This document shows positions 8,571 to 15,968 of a stretch of DNA of 46,190 nt, one piece after another; within the stretch, counting starts at the first letter, position 1, and the number at the start of each line of letters is the position of its first letter. Location of the stretch: the NCBI GenBank assembly GCA_015063235.1, contig SUSW01000046.1, positions 1-46,190 on the forward strand, in the 5' to 3' direction. Origin of the DNA: Thermoplasmata archaeon. Lineage in GTDB: Archaea > Thermoplasmatota > Thermoplasmata > Methanomassiliicoccales > Methanomethylophilaceae. A model generated the notes under the pieces. It worked only from the letters and a program-made list of their open reading frames with translations, was not told where the DNA came from and did no database searches. The translations under genes and the position numbers were made by a program.

Positions 8571-9084
8571 TCCCCTGCATGTGGGAAGATATGATGGCGG
8601 ATACGTCCGATACTACGAAATCCGTAGCAGAGATCTTCGCAGAACCCATGTAATTCATGCCACAGGTTATGCAGAATGCTTTGATTATGCGCTCGGTGTA
8701 CTCGAAATTGGGCTTCTCGCTACCACCGCAGAGAAGCGCGGTGCACATGAGAGGATGAGATGATCCCTTGTCATGCCACATCGGCTGGAAGCGGTCCATG
8801 GCCGCCTTTATCAGCGAGGATGGGCCGCTGAAATGGATGGGTGATGCCAATATCAGAATGTCCGATCCATGATATGAATCATAAAGTGCCGACATGTCAT
8901 CCTCAATGATGCACTTTCCGCTGGTGCACCCGTCGCAGTCCCTACAATGACCGATGTCCATGGAACCCAGACGGAACAGGTCGACCTGACATCCATTGGA
9001 TCTGAGATACTCGTCGGCACAACGGCACATGGAATCGGTCACTCCTTCCGGATCGGCCGAACCGCAGAGGATGGTCGCTTTCAT
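8551..9084 (-). CDS. Flavodoxin-fold iron-sulfur flavoprotein / NAD(P)H-dependent FMN reductase family
   Basis: 177 residues with the flavodoxin-like start TILCGSADPEG, which binds FMN phosphate. A compact cysteine motif, C-x2-C-x2-C-x4-C (CRDCDGCTSGKC), at about residues 47-58 is typical of archaeal iron-sulfur flavoproteins. The segment ILASPIHFSGPSSLIKAAMDR is the usual FMN-contact region. It is likely a cytoplasmic electron carrier or reductase; the partner is unknown. The gene is monocistronic and converges with the gene at 7944. Confidence 0.8.
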   Translation of the reverse strand: MKATILCGSADPEGVTDSMCRCADEYLRSNGCQVDLFRLGSMDIGHCRDCDGCTSGKCIIEDDMSALYDSYHGSDILILASPIHFSGPSSLIKAAMDRFQPMWHDKGSSHPLMCTALLCGGSEKPNFEYTERIIKAFCITCGMNYMGSAKISATDFVVSDVSAIISSHMQGIIPDKG

Positions 9085-9170
9085 CTGCCCTTATATCAGG
9101 TCCTCAATAGATAACCCTTGAGTAAAACCCGGACCGTGCACATTATACATGTGTAGAAAGATAACGCCGT

Positions 9171-9650
9171 GTGAAAAACACCTACTCCGTGGTAATAACC
9201 ATCGTGCTGGTGGTAATGCTGATCATAGGCTCCGTGGCCTTATTCCTCATGCTGCAGGTATTCAATACTCTGAATCCCGACGAGCATGAACTGCCGCATG
9301 ATTATTCCTTCAGCGGCACGCTTTACGGCGAGGAATGTACCGGCAGCGGACACTCCGAATACATGGACGAGTCCTCGAACGAATACGATTACCTGGTGAA
9401 GTTCAGCCTCAGTTCCGCTGATAAGAGCTACAAATCCGATTTCATGATGTTCTTCGACCGTGACGACAGGATGCTGGAGAAGTACTATACATATCAAGGC
9501 AAGGAGATCCTTGACGGAGTCGAGACCGATGTATGGAGCAGGGACGAGGGCGGGACATCCTACACATTCTATATCGGTCTGAAATGCAAGATGTACAAGG
9601 TATGCATCGAATCCGACATTCTCGATGTGATAGGGATTCTGAAAGAATGA
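9171..9650 (+). CDS. Membrane-anchored hypothetical protein
   Basis: 159 residues beginning with GTG. One N-terminal hydrophobic helix (about residues 7-30) is followed by an acidic extracytoplasmic domain rich in Tyr, Asp and Ser. There are cysteines at about residues 55, 142 and 146. No family recognised. The gene is followed by two tandem hairpins with identical CGAA loops, before the convergent binding-protein gene. Confidence 0.55.
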   Translation: MKNTYSVVITIVLVVMLIIGSVALFLMLQVFNTLNPDEHELPHDYSFSGTLYGEECTGSGHSEYMDESSNEYDYLVKFSLSSADKSYKSDFMMFFDRDDRMLEKYYTYQGKEILDGVETDVWSRDEGGTSYTFYIGLKCKMYKVCIESDILDVIGILKE

Positions 9651-9655
9651 AAGGA

Positions 9656-9688
9656 CCCCTCCGAAGAGGGGAAGATGCCCCGAAGGGC
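9656..9688. terminator. Tandem CGAA-loop hairpins between convergent genes
   Basis: CCCCTC-CGAA-GAGGGG (9656-9671) and GCCC-CGAA-GGGC (9677-9688) stand 5 nt apart in the gap between two convergent genes. The stems are read directly. A bidirectional transcript-end role is inferred. Confidence 0.6.
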
Positions 9689-9701
9689 GCTTATCAAAAC
9701 T

Positions 9702-11108
9702 TCATCCGTCGATTACTCCAACGACCTTGAACCACTGATCTAAGTCTACGTATTTCTTATAGAGATTGGGTTCCATCGCGAAGTTGTCGATGAAGTACTG
9801 GAGCTCCACCTCGTAATCGAGGCCGGTGACTTCTGTGAGCTCGGGGTACATGAGGTTCTGATAGAATATCATCTCAATCAGATACAATGCACTGTTTCCG
9901 AGTTCACGGGTCATTCCTACCCAGTAGATGGTGTTGTCGGTCTTCAGTCCGAGTCCGGCCCACTGGTCCAGGGTGGTGTTCAGATCCCTGTACATGACGA
10001 TTCCGGCGTTCTCGTTGTCAATGAAGTAGATCATATTGTCCGAATCACCATTCCTGTCGATGATGGTCTGGATTGCCTCCTTGTTGATGGAGGGGTAGTT
10101 GCTCTTCGAGAGGAGCTCATCGTGCTGGGCGACCGAGTAGACTCCTGCCCACTCTGCGTGGATGCTGTTCGTCTGGTTGTAACCGATGAACAGGTAGTCT
10201 CCTGAAGGTGCGTGTGCGGGATCGGTCCTTGCCTGAATCATGGTGGCCCTGTCATCATCGTCGATGAGGGCTGCGCCTGCCTTGAGTTTTGAGAGGACAT
10301 CGTCGTGCCAGCTGAGCCACTTGTAGACGCGGTTCATGTCACCCTGGATGAGGTATCCGAAGGTGGTGAGTGACCTGTCGATGTACTCGTTGGGGAACTT
10401 CACGAACCAGTTGTCTGAGGTGTTCATGAACATGACGTCGATTCCCTTGAGTTTCTCGGGAGCAAGCTGATCTGCCTCGGACTCGCACCATCCGGGAACG
10501 TATACATCGATGCCGCTTGCGAGGAGGGCCTCCCAGTCGGGGGATTCCTCGTCTCCGAAGGAGGGGGCGTTGGCTGTGTGGCTGTTGAGCTTCTTCCATC
10601 CGTCTCCCATCATCTCGTCGACCATGACGATCTTATCGGTTACTCCGGCGACCTCGGATGCGTAGAATCCGGAACTGAATCCGGTTGCGAATGTCTTGAT
10701 AGGCCAGTCGATCTTTGCTACCTTGAAGTAGTTGTCTATGTAGTAGACCCTGAGCTTGGTATCGGACTTGGCGGCGATCATCTTCTCGACCTGCTCGACG
10801 TCCTTGTCGTCGACCTTTCCGTCGGCGTTGGCATCGGCCAGCTGAGTCGCTTTCGCGGAACCTTTGATCATTGCTTTCAGTGCTGTGATATCGCTAGCAT
10901 CGATCTTGTCATCCTCGTTAGCATTTCCGTACACCCAAAGCCTTCCGGCCTTGTTAGGATAATCCTTCTCGGCAATTGATTCTCCGACCCTGCATCCGGG
11001 TCCATCATCGTCTCCGCCATTGTTGTTCATGACGAAGAATGCAACTGCGGCTATGGCAACTATCGCTACTACCACAACGCCGACAATTATCATCTGATTC
11101 TTTTCCAT
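9702..11108 (-). CDS. ABC importer substrate-binding protein with dockerin-like repeats (iron/cobalamin type)
   Basis: 468 residues. Residues about 6-27 form a membrane anchor, followed by an Asn/Gly/Asp linker. At about 50-115 come two Ca-binding, dockerin-like repeats (GNANEDDKIDASD and DANADGKVDDKD). From about 120 the chain resembles class III periplasmic binding proteins of the BtuF/FepB/FhuD type, supported by the permease and ATPase genes upstream. The ligand could be a corrinoid, which would suit a corrinoid-dependent methylotroph, or an iron chelate; the sequence does not decide. The ATG follows a GAGGTGA site 12 bp after the ATPase stop codon. Fusion of a dockerin-like module to a binding protein is unusual. 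Confidence 0.85.
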   Translation of the reverse strand: MEKNQMIIVGVVVVAIVAIAAVAFFVMNNNGGDDDGPGCRVGESIAEKDYPNKAGRLWVYGNANEDDKIDASDITALKAMIKGSAKATQLADANADGKVDDKDVEQVEKMIAAKSDTKLRVYYIDNYFKVAKIDWPIKTFATGFSSGFYASEVAGVTDKIVMVDEMMGDGWKKLNSHTANAPSFGDEESPDWEALLASGIDVYVPGWCESEADQLAPEKLKGIDVMFMNTSDNWFVKFPNEYIDRSLTTFGYLIQGDMNRVYKWLSWHDDVLSKLKAGAALIDDDDRATMIQARTDPAHAPSGDYLFIGYNQTNSIHAEWAGVYSVAQHDELLSKSNYPSINKEAIQTIIDRNGDSDNMIYFIDNENAGIVMYRDLNTTLDQWAGLGLKTDNTIYWVGMTRELGNSALYLIEMIFYQNLMYPELTEVTGLDYEVELQYFIDNFAMEPNLYKKYVDLDQWFKVVGVIDG

Positions 11109-11120
11109 TAATTCACCTCA

Positions 11121-11897
11121 TTAATACTCTGGGACAAGGAATATGTGCGGCACCCCGTCTTCGTAGAAGACCTTGGCCTTCACATCATACACCTCTTCTA
11201 TGTTCTCGGCGGTCAGCACCTCGGCGGCGCTGCCATCCGCATAGATCCCTTTGTCGTAAACCAAAATGACACGGTCGGCATAGGCCGCCGTGATGTTTAG
11301 ATCGTGACAAACCATTATCACGATTATCCCCCTATCATGTGCGTAGGATTTGAGGAACTTCATGACCCCCATCTGGTATTTCACATCCAGATTGGAGGTG
11401 GGCTCGTCTAGTATCAGAACCTCCGGTTCTTGGACGAGACCTCTTGCGATCATGACCCTCTGGACCTGTCCTGCCGAGAGGGCCCTTACGTCCCTGCTCA
11501 CGAACTCGCCCAGTCCGAGGATGGTGATCGCCTGCTCTACCGCCTCGATATCCTCGTCCGTGGTGGTCCATCCTGCAATGGGATGGCGTCCCATCAGGAT
11601 GGTCTCGAGGACCGACATCGAGAACGTGTTTCCGGAACTGTTAGGAACGAAGGCCAGATGCTGAGCCATCTCATGGAAGCTCATCTTGTGGACATCGGTG
11701 CCGTTCAGCTCCACAACACCCGCTTTGGGTACCAAAAGTTTGTTTATGCATTTGACCAGAGTAGTCTTTCCCACACCATTGGGTCCCAACACGCAGACGA
11801 GCCCGGGCTCCTCGAATGTGAGGTTGATGTTGTCAAGGATAATCTTCGTATCATATCCGAACGACATGTCCTTGAACTCTACCTTCGTCATGTCCAA
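11121..11897 (-). CDS. ABC importer ATPase (BtuD/FepC-type)
   Basis: 258-residue ATPase of an iron-siderophore/cobalamin class importer. The Walker A motif is GPNGVGKTT (about residue 39), the signature segment LSAGQVQRVMIARGL (about 140), and the Walker B motif VLILDEPTSNLD. The D-loop and switch histidine (MVCHDLN) follow. The gene overlaps the permease gene by 10 bp and lies 12 bp before the binding-protein gene, so the order is permease-ATPase-binding protein in one operon. The stop is TAA. Confidence 0.93.
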   Translation of the reverse strand: MDMTKVEFKDMSFGYDTKIILDNINLTFEEPGLVCVLGPNGVGKTTLVKCINKLLVPKAGVVELNGTDVHKMSFHEMAQHLAFVPNSSGNTFSMSVLETILMGRHPIAGWTTTDEDIEAVEQAITILGLGEFVSRDVRALSAGQVQRVMIARGLVQEPEVLILDEPTSNLDVKYQMGVMKFLKSYAHDRGIIVIMVCHDLNITAAYADRVILVYDKGIYADGSAAEVLTAENIEEVYDVKAKVFYEDGVPHIFLVPEY

Positions 11898-12829
11898 GCC
11901 TCCCTGGAATTACGAAGGATGAGGTACATGAACAGGGGTCCTCCGAGACATGCGGTGACCACTCCGACAGGAAGCATCTGGGGCGCTACGATCGTCCTTG
12001 CCGCCACATCCGATGCCATGAGCAGAACCGCACCGAATATTCCGGATGCAGGTATCAGATACCTGTTGTCCGAACCGAGGATGGTACGGACGATATGCGG
12101 TGCTACCAGTCCGACGAATCCGATGATACCTGTGAAGGATACCACGGCCGCTGCGACCAGAGTGACGACGAGCATGACAATGAGTCTGCGCCTTTCGACA
12201 TCGACTCCCATGGTCTTAGCGCTCTCGTCACCGAGACCCATGACATTCAGCTGACCAGCCATGATCTGCACATAGATCGATCCCAGGACCGTAACGACTA
12301 CCATGATCACCAGGTTCGAATATGTGATTCCGTTGACCGATCCGACCATCCAGGTGTAGACGGCTGACATCGATTCAGGATCCGCGACCAGCATGAACAG
12401 CTGAGTGATCGCGTTGAACAGATACATGAGTGCTGTTCCGCACAGGATCATCATGGTAGGCGTTGCCTGCCTGAACCTGCTCAGGAACATGATAACGGCT
12501 GCGGGTACAATAGCGAAAATAAAAGCGTTGACGACGACTCCTCCCCCGGCAATAAGCTCGATTCCGAGCAGGATGGCCAGGGCCGCTCCAAAACCGGCTC
12601 CGGAGGATATTCCCATCGTATACGGATCTGCCAGCGGATTCTTCAGCATGCTCTGCATGGCTGTACCGCAGATCGCTAATCCGAATCCGCAGACTATGGC
12701 TCCGAGTATTCTCGGCATCCTCAACTCTATAACGACGTGATAGATCGTACTCTCCCTGTCTCCGCCGAATATGGCTATCATCAACTGGTTCCAGACGTCT
12801 TCGGGTTCAATAGGATATGTACCGATCAT
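11888..12829 (-). CDS. ABC importer permease (BtuC/FecCD family), 5' end uncertain
   Basis: Permease of the FecCD/BtuC family with several membrane helices and the family segment ADPYTMGISSGAGFGAALAI near the N terminus. From the first in-frame ATG (12829) it has 313 residues, and that ATG has no ribosome site. The frame stays open upstream to a TGA at 12985-12983. The added sequence encodes a charged tail followed by VSFIIICIVVCLILVVV, which looks like the missing first membrane helix of the family. No ATG, GTG or TTG lies in that extension. An ATG at 12993 behind GAGGG, in another frame, overlaps it. A frameshift between about 12957 and 12985 (biological or sequencing) or an unusual start codon is likely. 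Confidence 0.88.
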   Translation of the reverse strand: MIGTYPIEPEDVWNQLMIAIFGGDRESTIYHVVIELRMPRILGAIVCGFGLAICGTAMQSMLKNPLADPYTMGISSGAGFGAALAILLGIELIAGGGVVVNAFIFAIVPAAVIMFLSRFRQATPTMMILCGTALMYLFNAITQLFMLVADPESMSAVYTWMVGSVNGITYSNLVIMVVVTVLGSIYVQIMAGQLNVMGLGDESAKTMGVDVERRRLIVMLVVTLVAAAVVSFTGIIGFVGLVAPHIVRTILGSDNRYLIPASGIFGAVLLMASDVAARTIVAPQMLPVGVVTACLGGPLFMYLILRNSREAWT

Positions 12830-12993
12830 CGCAGATACTACTACTAGAATCAGGCAGACGACGATACAAATTATGATAAAAGAGACCCTCTTGACGACTA
12901 ATTTGCGATACTTCTCCTTAATGCGTAATGAATTCTCGTTCTCTTCGACTTCTCCTATCTGATCACCCCGTTGATATTCGCTTCAGACCGCAT
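12830..12993 (-). other. Probable 5' extension of the permease gene across a frameshift
   Basis: The reading frame of the permease continues from 12830 to 12982 and encodes the expected first membrane helix, but offers no standard start. A short frame from ATG 12993 (SD-like GAGGG) ends at TAG 12957-12955 in a different frame. Joining the two by a single frame change gives a full-length permease of normal size. Continuing past that TAG in its own frame does not reach the permease, so readthrough does not explain it. Confidence 0.45.
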
Positions 12994-13030
12994 TGGCCCT
13001 CGGCCCACTGCTGTATATCCAAAACATACC

Positions 13031-13080
13031 ATTTCGTCATTCTAAGAACGAAATACCTATGAGTTGGATTATACATCCAA
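13031..13080. promoter_or_regulatory. Two palindromes upstream of the ABC importer operon
   Basis: ATTTCGT (13031-13037) and ACGAAAT (13048-13054) form a perfect 7-bp inverted repeat with a 10-nt gap. TTGGAT-TATAC-ATCCAA (13064-13080) is a second palindrome with an AT-rich core. Both lie 40-90 bp upstream of the ATG at 12993, in the 333-bp divergent region shared with egsA (12994-13326). This is a good place for a metal- or corrinoid-responsive operator. The rest of the region is AT-rich and holds no gene; an ATATATAAG sequence at about 13242 could be the TATA box of egsA. Confidence 0.45.
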
Positions 13081-13326
13081 TAAGAAATAATATGCCGTCC
13101 TCGTCATATAAAGATTCCTAAATAATCATCCATCAGCCCCAGCATTTTAAACTGAAATTTTCTACTGCTGGCAATGATAATTGACATAATTTCCAAGTCT
13201 AATCCGATAAGACTACTATAATTATTGTTCATTCGTGCTAATATATAAGATTAAACTTGCAAAACCGATTCTGGCCCAGGATTCAGCGCGCCAAACTTTT
13301 ATCCTTGACGACCATAGAGGTATGGA

Positions 13327-14391
13327 GTGAAAGGAGTGAGCAAAGATTTCTCGAAGGCCAAGATGGTCGAATTCCCCAGGAATGTCATCGCAGGACACGA
13401 TGTGCTGCCGGAGGTCAAGAACGTCTGTACGAACATACACAGCGGAATCGTTGGTACGATGGTTACCGGCGAGAACACCTATAAGGCGGCCGGCAAGGAT
13501 ACCATCTCCTATCTGGACGGATACGACGTTGATATCTGCTACACGGGAAACGCCACCCCTGAGAACATAGAGGAGGTCGAGAGGCGCGTCAAGGAGAAAG
13601 GATCGACTTTCATACTTGCCGTCGGAGGAGGAAGCAAGATAGATATCGCCAAGATAGCTGCATTGGACCTCAGCCTCCCTTTCATCAGCATCCCCACTTC
13701 CGCGGCCCATGACGGTATCGCGTCAAACAGGGCATCCATCAAATCCGACAAGGGGTCCAAATCCATCGAGGGTGCATCCCCTATGGGTGTCATCGCGGAC
13801 ACCTCGGTCATTTTCAACGCATCATACCGTTCCCTGGCATCCGGATGCGCGGATGTGCTCTCAAACATCAGCGCGCTGAACGACTGGAAGCTTGCTTATA
13901 ACCTCAGGAACGAATCCTTCAGCAGATCCGCGTATTCATTCTCACAGTTCGCTGCAGAGTCCATGATAGACGCGGCTGACTTCATCAGGCCTAACCTCGA
14001 GGAGAGCGTCTGGCTTGCAATTAAGCCCATCATCATCTCAGGCATCTCGATGAGCCTGGCCCACAGCTCCAGGCCTACCAGCGGTTCCGAGCACATGATC
14101 TCCCACACCATCGACCTGAAGTATCCCGGAAGGGCCATGCACGGCGAGCAGTGCGGCGTGGCCAGCATCATCACACTCTATCTTCAGAAAGGAGATTGGG
14201 AAGAGCTGAAGCACAGCCTTGTCAAGATCGGGGCACCGACGAGGGCTTCCGAGCTCGGACTGTCCGATGAGGAGTTCATTTCATGTGTTTGTGAGGCCCA
14301 CAAAATACGCACCGACAGATACACGATCCTTGGCAAGGGTGTAAAGAAGGAAGTGGTCGAGGAGATCTGCGTAAGGACAGGGGTGATCTGA
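13327..14391 (+). CDS. egsA: sn-glycerol-1-phosphate dehydrogenase
   Basis: 354 residues. The enzyme reduces dihydroxyacetone phosphate to sn-glycerol-1-phosphate with NAD(P)H, the first step of archaeal ether-lipid backbones. The nucleotide-binding segment LAVGGGSKIDIAK is at about residues 98-110. The substrate segment IPTSAAHDGIAS and the Zn-binding histidines in the SEHMISH and GRAMHGEQCG regions follow the family pattern. The GTG start at 13327 sits 7 nt after GAGG; a second GTG at 13336 is less well placed. The stop overlaps the ATG of the next gene by one base. Confidence 0.95.
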   Translation: MKGVSKDFSKAKMVEFPRNVIAGHDVLPEVKNVCTNIHSGIVGTMVTGENTYKAAGKDTISYLDGYDVDICYTGNATPENIEEVERRVKEKGSTFILAVGGGSKIDIAKIAALDLSLPFISIPTSAAHDGIASNRASIKSDKGSKSIEGASPMGVIADTSVIFNASYRSLASGCADVLSNISALNDWKLAYNLRNESFSRSAYSFSQFAAESMIDAADFIRPNLEESVWLAIKPIIISGISMSLAHSSRPTSGSEHMISHTIDLKYPGRAMHGEQCGVASIITLYLQKGDWEELKHSLVKIGAPTRASELGLSDEEFISCVCEAHKIRTDRYTILGKGVKKEVVEEICVRTGVI

Positions 14392-14819
14392 TGGCGCTGA
14401 TAACACTCATTGGAAAACCGCTGGCGACTTCCGGCTACGAGTTCTATTACCTCGGACCTGTCGAGGAATGCGAGGACTGCAAGTTCAAGAAAGTTTGCTT
14501 CAACCTCGAGGAAGGGGCCAAGTACAGGGTGGTCTCCCTTAGATCACAGGACCACGAATGCCATGAGTTCGATTCGGACGTTGTCACGGCCGTCGAGGTC
14601 GAGAAGCTCACCACCACGGCCTCGGTCGGAAAACGCCAGGCCATGGAAGGCAGCAAGATCACCTACAAGAACGTGGAATGCAAGAACGTGGCATGCCCCA
14701 ACTATCAGATATGCCACCCCATCGGTAAGGTCCAGGGGACGAAGTACACCGTTCGGAAGGTGAACGGCGACCTCGATTGCCCCCTGGGAGGGAAATTGGT
14801 TTCTGTGGAACTGTTCTGA
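14391..14819 (+). CDS. UPF0179 family protein
   Basis: 142-residue archaeal UPF0179 protein of unknown function. Two four-cysteine groupings are visible: CEDCKFKKVC near residues 24-33, and C(x4)C(x6)C with a later DCPLGG segment at about 98-132. This arrangement suggests an Fe-S or zinc site. It is translationally coupled to egsA through TGATG and ends one base before the convergent purC gene. Confidence 0.85.
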   Translation: MALITLIGKPLATSGYEFYYLGPVEECEDCKFKKVCFNLEEGAKYRVVSLRSQDHECHEFDSDVVTAVEVEKLTTTASVGKRQAMEGSKITYKNVECKNVACPNYQICHPIGKVQGTKYTVRKVNGDLDCPLGGKLVSVELF

Positions 14820-14820
14820 A

Positions 14821-15723
14821 TCAGAACTTCTCCCCTGTGATCCTCTCGTACATGTCGACGTAGAGCTTGCTCACGCGGTCGACTATTTCCTGGGGAAGAG
14901 CAGGGATGTCCGGCTCGGGCTCACCCTTCTCACGGGCATCGTAGAGTGCCTTGTGATAGCCGATCTCACGGTAGTACTGGCGTACGAATTCCTTGGAAAG
15001 CTGCACGATGTGTCCCTTCGCGAACTCGTCCGCGTCCCACCAGCGGTCCTCGTCGAGGGTACCGAAGGTATCGATGACCATCAGCTTCCTGTCCTTGTCG
15101 AAGGCGAACTCCTTCTTACCGTCGCAGTGGATAAGACCCCTCTTGCTGCACTCCCTGTCAATGATCCTGTCGATCTTCAGGACTGTGTCCTTGATCTCCT
15201 GGAACTCGGCATCGGACAGCCCGGCCATCTCCTTGGCCTCCTCATCCGTGAGGTTCTCGTCATGGGCTTCCAGCTTCGTTGTGCACTCTATAAACGGAGT
15301 GGGGAGCTTCTCTCCTTCCTTAACTACGTGGTCCTTGGGGAATCCCAGGTCTTCGGGCTTCACCTTACCGGCCTTGATCCTGTCCATGAGAGAACCTGCA
15401 GCGTAATATCTGCAGATGACCTCCAGAGGGATCAGGTAGTTCTTGGTACTACCATCGATCTTGCTGTAGTCCCTGATGATGTCGACCCTCTTGACCCTCA
15501 TCCTGTCGGCCGAGGGCTCGCTGATATAATGGTTGTTGATGCCCTCCTTTGAAAGAAGACCGAACCAGAACTTGGCTGTTCTGCAAAGGGTCTCTCCCTT
15601 GTGAGGAATCTGGGAGGGGATGATCTTGTCGAAAACGGAAATGTTGTTGGTGTAGGCGAACTCCAAGGTATCATCGTCGACCTTGTAGACCTCCTTCACC
15701 TTTCCAGTCATTATGTGCTCCAT
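14821..15723 (-). CDS. purC: Phosphoribosylaminoimidazole-succinocarboxamide synthase
   Basis: 300 residues of SAICAR synthetase, which joins CAIR and aspartate with ATP in purine synthesis. Family landmarks are TGKVKEVYKVDDD at the N terminus, the substrate segment CRYYAAGSL, and the metal/ATP segment VIDTFGTLDEDRWWD with GLIHCDGKKEFAF before it. It belongs to the longer, eukaryote-like subgroup with inserted charged loops. The gene is monocistronic and converges on UPF0179. The 245-bp gap beyond it (15724-15968) shows no gene. Confidence 0.95.
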   Translation of the reverse strand: MEHIMTGKVKEVYKVDDDTLEFAYTNNISVFDKIIPSQIPHKGETLCRTAKFWFGLLSKEGINNHYISEPSADRMRVKRVDIIRDYSKIDGSTKNYLIPLEVICRYYAAGSLMDRIKAGKVKPEDLGFPKDHVVKEGEKLPTPFIECTTKLEAHDENLTDEEAKEMAGLSDAEFQEIKDTVLKIDRIIDRECSKRGLIHCDGKKEFAFDKDRKLMVIDTFGTLDEDRWWDADEFAKGHIVQLSKEFVRQYYREIGYHKALYDAREKGEPEPDIPALPQEIVDRVSKLYVDMYERITGEKF

Positions 15724-15968
15724 GATTGTGCAACCGCAGAGTCCATTAAATATTGTACGTTCAAGACCCGTTGAAGATGATGCATCTTCCGACTGTCCGA
15801 TGCCATCTTTCTTCGTTCAGATGTTAAATGTGCTCAGCTATAGCTCTATCTTGTAGATAAGCGGCTTGAGACTGAGGTAATTTGAATAAGAACTATCAAG
15901 AAGAAAATGTTTAGCCATCGGGAGAAGGGACACGCACCTCCCCCTCAGGCATTTTTGGTTTATTGGCA

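Noticed and set aside
12955-12957. Amber codon near the permease start as another Pyl site
   Set aside because: Reading through this TAG stays in a frame that does not join the permease, so UAG decoding does not explain the 5' end.
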